From Mangrovimicrobium sp033283325 (lineage in GTDB: Bacteria; Pseudomonadota; Gammaproteobacteria; Pseudomonadales; Halieaceae), in the NCBI GenBank assembly GCA_033283325.1, contig JAWMQO010000001.1:248001-312000 (forward strand): a stretch of DNA of 64,000 bases, given 5' to 3'. A program made the position numbers and the translations under genes. Numbering within the stretch: position 1 is the stretch's first letter; each line of letters begins with the position of its first letter. This document shows positions 58,386 through 64,000 of the stretch, piece by piece. The notes under the pieces are model-generated. The model saw nothing but the letters and a program-made list of their open reading frames with translations. It had not been told where the DNA came from and did not search any database.

Positions 58386-58955
58386 TTACTGCGGGTAACG
58401 ATAGCCCAGTTTCTGATACGCCCTGCAACACATCCAGCCAATAGTCAGGCCCAGCAGCGCACCCACCAGAATATCGAGCGGGTAGTGGACCCCGACATAA
58501 ACCTGTCCGAAAGCGATGGAGCCTGCCCATACCAGGAGCGATGGTAACAACCAGCGACCCAGGCGTGAGAAGGCGGAACCCACCAGCCAGGCAAAACAGA
58601 AATGATTGGCCGCATGAGAAGAAGTGAAAGAAAATGACGGCCCACAGGGAACTAGTAGGCGCAGCGTATCGACCAGTGCTACCTCGTGACAGGGGCGAAG
58701 CCTGCCAATCATCGGCTTTATCAACTGGCTGCTGAGCGCATCACTCAGGCCAATGGCAATCAGGGCCAGCACCATGAACGGCAGCACGCGCCGGCCAAAG
58801 CGCCAGGCCCATATTATGGCCAGCAACGCGTAAAGGGAGAGCCAGAGTGATCGACTGCGCCACCACGGCATCGCCAGATCGAACAAGGGGTTGGCCAGAG
58901 TGGTGTTGATCCAGACGAATACGTTTTGATCCACTTGCAAGAGCCAATCAAGCAT
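58386..58955 (-). CDS. PAP2-superfamily membrane phosphatase
   Basis: A 189-residue protein from ATG 58955 (58988 also possible) with about six membrane helices. The phosphatase motifs are KPMIGRLRP (K-x6-RP), SFTSSHAANH (variant of PSGH) and VYVGVHYPLD (catalytic His, then Asp). The Arg expected in the third motif (SR-x5-H-x3-D) is Gln here (FGQVYVGVH). Relatives dephosphorylate undecaprenyl pyrophosphate, lipid A or phosphatidate; the substrate is unknown. It lies in the tRNA-bounded segment and runs opposite to its neighbours. Confidence 0.82.
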   Translation of the reverse strand: MLDWLLQVDQNVFVWINTTLANPLFDLAMPWWRSRSLWLSLYALLAIIWAWRFGRRVLPFMVLALIAIGLSDALSSQLIKPMIGRLRPCHEVALVDTLRLLVPCGPSFSFTSSHAANHFCFAWLVGSAFSRLGRWLLPSLLVWAGSIAFGQVYVGVHYPLDILVGALLGLTIGWMCCRAYQKLGYRYPQ

Positions 58956-59477
58956 ATTGGTCACCGCCGCTGAAGGCCAGTACGTCAATTAGCGCCTACC
59001 CGACTATCGGTTGCTTGTGCCTGATAATAACCAGTTAGCGGTCCGCTCGCAGTAGGCAGGTCCCGCTCTTAAACTCGGTAGGTGCAACCCATGTGTTCGG
59101 TATGCACCTGATCAAAGTCCGGGGGGAACTCGGATACTTATCACTTAATATCAAACGGTGGCTGATACTCAGACTGGAGATTGAAAGGTTTATAAATGTG
59201 ATGATGAGATCGTACTCTAAACGTGAAGTTCACAGACTAAAGATTGCGTGGTGAGGTCTCTGCCCCCTTTCTGGTGATAGCCGTATACACCGCATAACTA
59301 TTGAAAATTATCACCTCGCCTTGCGGTAGCGGGGGACGATGGTCTTGAGTGGGTCTGGCTGGAAAAATTGCTGTTGCCCATATCCTGGTCTAGTCTCTTC
59401 AGTGCGAATCCAGGATGAACGGTTCGCGCTTCAGTGTGCATCACTGATCACCGACGTGCCCGCCAGGAGGTACTACA
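58956..59477. other. 522-bp AT-richer gap with a repeat element
   Basis: No gene is supported. The stretch around 59110-59330 is clearly more AT-rich than the rest of the window. It contains the first copy of the 28-bp element (59081-59108). The promoter of the dockerin-like gene must lie near its right end. Confidence 0.55.
59081..59108. repeat. 28-bp repeat element, copy 1
   Basis: Begins GGTGCA and ends TGCACC, giving a 6-bp terminal inverted repeat around CCCATGTGTTCGG. Its last 27 bases are identical to copy 2 at 60061-60087. The two copies flank the dockerin-like gene in direct orientation. Confidence 0.75.
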
Positions 59478-59978
59478 ATGTCGACCCATCCTACTCGCAA
59501 CACCCTTCTCGCCGCCTGCCTATGCCTGCTGTCGGCACCCCTGGCACCCACCGCCAACGCGGCCGATCACCGGGAAGCGCCGATTTTGATTGTCCGGGGC
59601 ACCGGCACGGTAGCTCGCTGCCCGCAAAGCCTGCACCTCCCCATACTATTCAGCGTGCACTTACCCGACAAAGTGCTTCGCGACAAGAATGTCCCCATGA
59701 GCTTCATCACCCGGGGAGCGGACGGGGACGTTGACGCAACTGACTACGACATCTGGCAGGACAATTACGGCACCACAGTATCTGGCGTTCTCAACCCCTC
59801 CATCATGCAAAGCTCGGAAGTCTTCATGGCGTTTCCCGCGGCAGACAACCGGGATTACCGTGTAACCTTCGAATTCCAGAGTGTCGAAGGGGGAGATAAA
59901 TGCACATTGACGGCTACGGTCGCCTACGAACTTGAGCCGGTGCAGGTGGTGAGCTACCACGTCGGCGGGGGGATCTGA
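59478..59978 (+). CDS. Secreted protein with a dockerin-like calcium-binding motif
   Basis: A 166-residue exported protein with signal peptide MSTHPTRNTLLAACLCLLSA and onward to PTANA and RBS AGGAGGT. Residues 83-101 (GADGDVDATDYDIWQDNYGT) have the D-x-D-x-D-x-x-D loop and W-Q-x-N-Y-G-T tail of dockerin type I repeats, a form usual in planctomycetes. Only one such repeat is present. The rest is beta-rich with two cysteines (C48 and C144). No cohesin is visible here. The gene is bounded by a repeated element and lies inside the tRNA-Arg segment, so horizontal origin is plausible. Confidence 0.68.
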   Translation: MSTHPTRNTLLAACLCLLSAPLAPTANAADHREAPILIVRGTGTVARCPQSLHLPILFSVHLPDKVLRDKNVPMSFITRGADGDVDATDYDIWQDNYGTTVSGVLNPSIMQSSEVFMAFPAADNRDYRVTFEFQSVEGGDKCTLTATVAYELEPVQVVSYHVGGGI

Positions 59979-60060
59979 GCGGGTTCCACGCATATCGACC
60001 ACCAGGACAGGTGAAAACCCATCTGCGAAAAAAAGGGCGAATCCATGTCGTCGGTATAAA

Positions 60061-60087
60061 GTGCAACCCATGTGTTCGGTATGCACC
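60061..60087. repeat. 28-bp repeat element, copy 2 (27 identical bases)
   Basis: Identical to 59082-59108 over 27 bp, starting GTGCAACCC and ending TATGCACC. It sits 11 bp from the 3' end of tRNA-Arg. Possibly the end of a small mobile element or a fragment of a larger dispersed repeat. Confidence 0.75.
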
Positions 60088-60097
60088 CTATAGAAAA

Positions 60098-60174
60098 TGG
60101 TCCGCCTGGCAGGAGTCGAACCTGCGACCTGCCGCTTAGGAGGCGGCTGCTCTATCCTGCTGAGCTACAGGCGG
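60098..60174 (-). tRNA. tRNA-Arg (anticodon CCU)
   Basis: 77 nt with encoded CCA. Acceptor CCGCCTG pairs with CAGGCGG; D-arm includes AGCTCAGCAGGATAGAGC; the anticodon loop CTCCTAA gives CCT; the T-arm loop is GTTCGACTC. It decodes AGG. A degenerate copy of its 3' half lies at 58316. Confidence 0.95.
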
Positions 60175-60241
60175 AAGGGGCTTCGAAGGAAGGCGTGCAT
60201 TATTCCGATTCGCACCCCGGAAGGCAAGGACGCCGCGTTTT

Positions 60242-60255
60242 TTGATCTGGATCAA
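60242..60255. promoter_or_regulatory. Perfect FNR/Anr box upstream of hsp20
   Basis: TTGAT-CTGG-ATCAA matches the FNR consensus at all ten half-site positions. It lies 27 bp upstream of the sigma-32-like -35 and 102 bp before the hsp20 ATG, near -70 relative to the inferred start, a distance compatible with class I activation. Confidence 0.78.
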
Positions 60256-60282
60256 TAGACCACTTACTGCCTCCATTTCGCC

Positions 60283-60311
60283 CTTGAAAAATCGCCATCC
60301 GGGCCTATTTA
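60283..60311 (+). promoter_or_regulatory. Sigma-32-like heat-shock promoter of hsp20
   Basis: CTTGAAA at 60283-60289 equals the sigma-32 -35 consensus. After a 13-bp spacer, GCCTATTTA at 60303-60311 matches CCCCATNTA at seven of nine positions (counting N). It lies 46 bp before ATG 60358. Confidence 0.7.
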
Positions 60312-60357
60312 TACAGACATCGGACCAACAAACCCCAAGAGGGAAGGGAGGTGTCAA

Positions 60358-60780
60358 ATGGCCTTGGTTCCACGTAGTAACCTGTTTGATCTCGACCGTT
60401 TCTTCGGCGACCAGTGGCCGCGTACGACGGATAACGAGATGGGCGACTTCTTCGCTCCGCGAGTGGATGTTCGCGATGCGGAGGGCCACTTCGAAATTAC
60501 CGCTGAACTGCCCGGCGTCAAGCGTGAAGATATCCACGTACACGTCACCGACGGCATCCTTACCCTGGAAGCGGAAAGCTCCCAGGAAGACAAGGAAGAG
60601 CGCGAGGGTCGGGTGATCCGCCAGGAGCGCCGCTACGGCAAGTTCCGCCGCAGCTTTAACCTCGGCGGGGATGTCAGCGAAGCCGACATCAAGGCGTCCT
60701 TCACCGATGGCGTGCTGAAACTGGAAGCGCCGAAGGTCAAGGAAAAGCCGCCGGAGCGTCGGCGTATCGAGGTCAGCTGA
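60358..60780 (+). CDS. Hsp20/alpha-crystallin small heat-shock protein
   Basis: A 140-residue chaperone with an alpha-crystallin domain (about 33-130): FFAPRVDVRDAEGHFEITAE, LPGVKREDIHVHVTDGILTL, RYGKFRRSFNLGGDVSEADI, and the A-x-x-x-x-G-V-L strand (ASFTDGVLKLEAPK). It holds unfolded proteins for refolding. A strong GGGAGG RBS precedes ATG 60358. Upstream lie a perfect FNR box and a sigma-32-like promoter, implying control by both low oxygen and heat. The tRNA-Arg gene is divergent, 183 bp away. Confidence 0.95.
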   Translation: MALVPRSNLFDLDRFFGDQWPRTTDNEMGDFFAPRVDVRDAEGHFEITAELPGVKREDIHVHVTDGILTLEAESSQEDKEEREGRVIRQERRYGKFRRSFNLGGDVSEADIKASFTDGVLKLEAPKVKEKPPERRRIEVS

Positions 60781-60798
60781 GTCGGCCGCGCAGCGGCG

Positions 60799-61443
60799 CT
60801 AGTTGATCAACATGGCCCGGATGACTTTGCGCAGCAGTTGTTTCTGCCGCGCGATGTTCTCCGGGTCGTTTATATCGCCGCCCGCCAGCAGGCGGAACTG
60901 CTCGCCTGATTGCACGTAGCCAATCGTCAGGTTGATTACCGCGATCAGGTTCAGCACCAGTGACTGCCGGTCGATATCATGGCCGAGGCCGACCCCCTTG
61001 ATGCCCTTCACGCCGCGCTCGAACATATCCCCCAGCCATTTCTGGTAGCGTTGCGCTACCTCGGGGCTGCCACCACCCGTAAGCGCCTGCTGCATGAGCG
61101 CGGCCCGCTGTGGCCGTTCGAGTAGCACGTCGGTCATCAACGAGGGCAGGTCGGTGTAGTCGGGCAGGCCGGTGGCCTCGTCAAGACGCACATGCACCGC
61201 GGTGATCATCGGCGCCAGCGCGCGCTTGAGCACCGCCTCGTAGAGGTCCTGCTTGCCGGCGAAGTGGTTGTACAGGCCGGGCTCGCGAATTCCCACGCCG
61301 TTGGCGATCTGGCGCAGGCTGGTCCCCGCATATCCCTGTTGCGCGAAGAGGGTTTCCGCCACCTCCAGTATCCTGGTCGCCGTGCGCTGCCCTTTGCTGA
61401 GCTGCGGGCCGGGGTCGGGGGCTGAATATAAGTTATCGCTCAT
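60799..61443 (-). CDS. TetR/AcrR-family regulator
   Basis: A 214-residue regulator. The N-terminal HTH is typical of TetR: ATRILEVAETLFAQQGYAGT, SLRQIANGVGIREPGLYNHF, AGKQDLYEAVLKRAL. The C-terminal half is a variable ligand/dimer domain. Target genes are not adjacent. A CRP-like palindrome lies 21 bp upstream of its ATG (61443), and it converges on hsp20 with 18 bp between stops. The region 61444-61716 otherwise holds no gene. Confidence 0.9.
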   Translation of the reverse strand: MSDNLYSAPDPGPQLSKGQRTATRILEVAETLFAQQGYAGTSLRQIANGVGIREPGLYNHFAGKQDLYEAVLKRALAPMITAVHVRLDEATGLPDYTDLPSLMTDVLLERPQRAALMQQALTGGGSPEVAQRYQKWLGDMFERGVKGIKGVGLGHDIDRQSLVLNLIAVINLTIGYVQSGEQFRLLAGGDINDPENIARQKQLLRKVIRAMLIN

Positions 61444-61464
61444 TCGCTAAAAAATATCCTATTT

Positions 61465-61480
61465 TGTGAGCTGGGTCACA
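61465..61480. promoter_or_regulatory. CRP/Vfr-like palindrome
   Basis: TGTGA-GCTGGG-TCACA is a perfect CRP-type core, with AT-rich flanks (TTT before, CATTTTT after). It is centred about 29 bp upstream of the TetR start codon and about 245 bp from slt. The position suggests repression or autocontrol of tetR rather than activation of slt. Confidence 0.5.
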
Positions 61481-61716
61481 CATTTTTAGCTTTGATACCG
61501 ATGGAAACGGCTAATAAGTGATCGAACATTAACAAAATTAGGGTTTTCCAGGCCAAATCCGGCCGTGTTTGCGTTGGTGAATGGCGGATTTTCCCGGGGC
61601 CAGGAATTTTTTCTCCGGGCTTGCATTCCGGCCCGGCCCATATCACGCTATCAGTGTGCAGAGCCGCTTTTCGAAGGCCTGCGCGGCTACGAATTTATTG
61701 GTGACGGGTACCGGCC

Positions 61717-63651
61717 TTGTTTTACAGAGTTGCTTGCTCGCTGCTCATTCTCCTTCTCGCTGCTGGCTTGCCTGCTGCTGCGAGTTCCCTCAGCCCGGCA
61801 CAGCTGGACAAGGCCCGGGAGGCCTACAGCGCTGCCCGCGGCGCGCTGCGCGAAGGTCGGCTGGACGATTACCGGGCGTTGCGCAGCGGCCTGGACGACT
61901 ATCCCCTCGCGGTTTACCTCGATTACCACGCGCTCACCAGGACGCCGGCCGATGTCAGTCCCGCAGCGGCGCGAGACTTCATCGAAGCCAACGGCGATAC
62001 GCCGCTGGCCCTGCGCTTCCTCGGCACATGGCTGCGGCGGGCGGGGCGCGAGCGGCGCTGGGAGGATTTTCTCGCCGTCAAGAACGACGAGCCCAACAGC
62101 ATCGATCTCAAGTGCTATTACTTCCGCGCCCGGCTGGCCACCGGTGACGAAACCCTCGCCTGGGAGGGAGCCAGGAGCCTGTGGGTCTATGGCGAGTCCC
62201 GTCCCAAGGAATGTGACCCCCTGTTTACGGCGTGGATGAAGGCCGATGGCCTGAACGACGAAATTGTCTGGGCGCGCCTGCTGGCGACTTTCGAGGCCCG
62301 CCAGGGCTCGCTGATGCAGTACGTTGCGCGCCAGGGTAGTAGTGAGTTGAAGCCCTGGGCGGAACGCCTGCTGGCGGTCTACGGCAAACCTTCCCGCATG
62401 CGCAGCGTTTCCCTGCCTCCTGACAACGCCTATTCGGCAGATATCGCCAGCCACGGCGTGGCCTACCTGGCCCGCTACAACCCGGCCCAGGCACTGGATT
62501 ACTGGCAGCACTACCAGCGGGAGCTGGAGTTCAGCGAGGAGCAGCGGCGCTTCGCGCAATCGCAGCTGGTCCTGCGCAGTCTGTTCGCCAGGACCGAGGC
62601 CAATCTCCACTGGCTGCCGGGGGCGATGCGGGAACTCGGTGACGACAAGCTGGTGGAGATCCGCCTGCGCTGGGCGATCGAGGAGCAGGACTGGGCCGCC
62701 CTCGACCAGACCCTGCCGCTGTTATCGACCGAGGCGCAGGAAAGCGCGACCTGGAATTACTGGCGCGCGCGCACGCTCTCCCAGTCCGGCAACGACCGGG
62801 CCGCCACGGAACTGCTGCGCAAGCTTGCTGGCGAGCGCGAATTCCACGGCTTCCTCGCGGCAGACCGTATCGGCGCCGATTACAGTTTCAACGACCAGCC
62901 CCTCGCTGTCCCGCCGGGCATGACCGACGTTCTGCGCCAGTTGCCGGCCGTGCAGCGCATCACCGAGCTCTACCACCACGCTGAGGAGAGTGACGCCCAC
63001 GCCGAGTGGCACCTGCTGCTGCAGGGCACCGCGGATACGGAGCGCCTGCGTGCGCTCACCCAGTTGGCCGCCGATGCCGGCTGGCACCGCATGGCGATCG
63101 ATGGCGCTACCCGGGCGGGCGCCTGGGACTGGCTGGCGGTGCGCTTCCCGACCCCTTACTGGGAAGTCTTTGAAAAAAATGCCGCGGCCCGCGGGGTCAG
63201 CGGTACCGAGCTGATGTCCATCGCACGGCGTGAAAGCGCCTTCTTCCCGGAGGCCAACTCACCGGTGGGTGCGCGCGGCCTGATGCAGATCATGCCCGCC
63301 ACCGGTCGCCAGGTGGCGCGGCAGTTGAAACTGCCCTTCCAGCCTTCGGATCTCTACCGGGTGGACTACAACGTGGAACTGGGCAGCGCCTACTACCGCG
63401 AACTGCTCGATCGCTTCGCGGGCAACCGGATCTTCGCCCTGGCGGCATACAATGCCGGGCCGCACCGGGTCGATCGCTGGCGCAATGGCAGCGGCGGGCG
63501 GGTGCCGGTGGATATCTGGATCGAGACCATTCCCTACAAGGAAACCCGCAATTACGTACAGGCGGTGCTGGCCTATAACGTGTTGTTCCAGAGTCGCCTG
63601 GGGCAGGAGGCCAGCCTGCTTACGGAGTCGGAGCGGAGCTCTTTCTACTAG
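61717..63651 (+). CDS. slt: Soluble lytic murein transglycosylase Slt
   Basis: A 644-residue periplasmic enzyme, the size of Slt70. Signal peptide LLILLLAAGLPAAASS, then a superhelical alpha-domain (about 25-470) and the C-terminal SLT domain with catalytic Glu506 in ARRESAFFP, the SPVGARGLMQIMPATG region and ALAAYNAGPHRV. It cleaves peptidoglycan to 1,6-anhydro-muropeptides. The best start is TTG 61717, which opens the signal peptide; the RBS is weak and the exact start is uncertain. Confidence 0.93.
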   Translation: MFYRVACSLLILLLAAGLPAAASSLSPAQLDKAREAYSAARGALREGRLDDYRALRSGLDDYPLAVYLDYHALTRTPADVSPAAARDFIEANGDTPLALRFLGTWLRRAGRERRWEDFLAVKNDEPNSIDLKCYYFRARLATGDETLAWEGARSLWVYGESRPKECDPLFTAWMKADGLNDEIVWARLLATFEARQGSLMQYVARQGSSELKPWAERLLAVYGKPSRMRSVSLPPDNAYSADIASHGVAYLARYNPAQALDYWQHYQRELEFSEEQRRFAQSQLVLRSLFARTEANLHWLPGAMRELGDDKLVEIRLRWAIEEQDWAALDQTLPLLSTEAQESATWNYWRARTLSQSGNDRAATELLRKLAGEREFHGFLAADRIGADYSFNDQPLAVPPGMTDVLRQLPAVQRITELYHHAEESDAHAEWHLLLQGTADTERLRALTQLAADAGWHRMAIDGATRAGAWDWLAVRFPTPYWEVFEKNAAARGVSGTELMSIARRESAFFPEANSPVGARGLMQIMPATGRQVARQLKLPFQPSDLYRVDYNVELGSAYYRELLDRFAGNRIFALAAYNAGPHRVDRWRNGSGGRVPVDIWIETIPYKETRNYVQAVLAYNVLFQSRLGQEASLLTESERSSFY

Positions 63652-63815
63652 CCTGATTCACTGTTCGTGGGGGAGGGCGCAGGTGTGCTCCCTGCGGGCG
63701 GGTTGTTATGGCGGGAAGATCCCGGGGCGGTGTGCCTTTTTCAGCGCGAGTAAAGCCCGGCTGCTGCCAGGCGCCGGTTCGCGCCTGGGTCAGGGGGGGG
63801 CCGGAAGCTGTCGCT

Positions 63816-64000
63816 TCAGGCGCTTTCCCGGGCGTGCCGTGCCGGCGCTGCTTCCACATCCTTGGCCATGCCCGCGCGCTGGTAAAGTAACCAGGCGATC
63901 GCGGTGCAATAACTCAGGTTGGTCTGCAATTCGCCGTCCGGGTCGCTGAGAAAAGCCCGCTGGCTGGCCAGGCCGCGCACGCGGCTGGCCATGTCCGGAT
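63816..64000 (-). CDS. C-terminal end of an unidentified protein (5' part outside window)
   Basis: About 60 codons of an open frame that enters from the right edge and stops at 63816-63818 (TGA). The visible residues include ASRVRGLASQRAFLSDPDGE and LSYCTAIAWLLYQRAGMAKD, mostly helical. No family can be named from so little. The gap 63652-63815 after slt shows no other gene. Confidence 0.5.
   Translation of the reverse strand, partial: PDMASRVRGLASQRAFLSDPDGELQTNLSYCTAIAWLLYQRAGMAKDVEAAPARHARESA

Overview
The window looks like chromosomal DNA of a high-GC marine-type gammaproteobacterium. Family content (FadE, SlyD, cis/trans fatty-acid isomerase, Slt, TIGR02647, TIGR03790, the DUF3348/DUF802/OmpA/DUF2894 cassette), REP-like palindromes and FNR/CRP-type sites point to the Cellvibrionales/Halieaceae-Pseudomonadales area. 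That placement is inference from gene families, not from a marker gene. No plasmid or phage backbone, rRNA or CRISPR array was seen. Two edge genes are cut: a transporter/histidine-kinase fusion on the left and an unidentified gene tail on the right.

Layout. 0-7.4 kb: the NCS1-transporter/histidine kinase, an SRPBCC protein, a PhoP/PhoQ-type operon (glycine-zipper protein, PepSY protein, regulator, kinase) divergent from a His-rich protein across a perfect 24-bp inverted repeat carrying two tandem-hexamer boxes, then a 2OG-Fe(II) oxygenase. 7.5-16.6 kb: metabolism and envelope genes (fadE, S9 peptidase, slyD, TIGR03790 protein, cti). 16.5-20.5 kb: a tightly coupled pair, a membrane TrkA-N/RyR protein followed by a TIR-TM-TPR protein, which is the best candidate here for an undescribed nucleotide-signalling or conflict system. 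20.6-30 kb: a large secreted protein, a DevBCA-like exporter whose ATPase carries a TerB-like tail, an FAD oxidoreductase, and a porin translationally coupled to an orphan solute-binding protein.

30-45 kb: small envelope and stress genes, including a secreted protein made of nine 11-residue LEA-like repeats, an FNR-type regulator with an FNR box at its own promoter, two lipoproteins (one overlapping a hemolysin-III gene antisense for 177 bp), a ParA-like ATPase, an HTH-TPR regulator, a trypsin-like protease, an MscS channel, a FlgO/TolB-N-type TPR protein, and an SDR gene broken by an in-frame TAA. 45-49 kb: a block of poorly known small proteins (Nif11-like, DUF1508, DUF6156-like and three unassigned). 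49.1-53.5 kb: a four-gene, stop-start-coupled MotA/MotB-like cassette (DUF3348, DUF802, OmpA, DUF2894) that resembles the motor half of Zorya defence without its effectors.

53.8-64 kb: a cold-shock/DUF1294 fusion, DUF465, a two-domain lipoprotein, a second FlgO/TolB-N-type TPR protein, then a small region bounded by tRNA-Arg(CCU) and a degenerate copy of its 3' half. That region holds a PAP2 phosphatase, a dockerin-like secreted protein and a repeated 27-28 bp element. After it come hsp20 with both a perfect FNR box and a sigma-32-like promoter, a TetR regulator with a CRP-like site at its start, and slt.

The regulatory sites link the genes: the FNR-type protein at 33.8 kb plausibly acts on its own promoter and on hsp20 at 60.4 kb, and the PhoP-type regulator plausibly acts on its own operon and on the His-rich protein.
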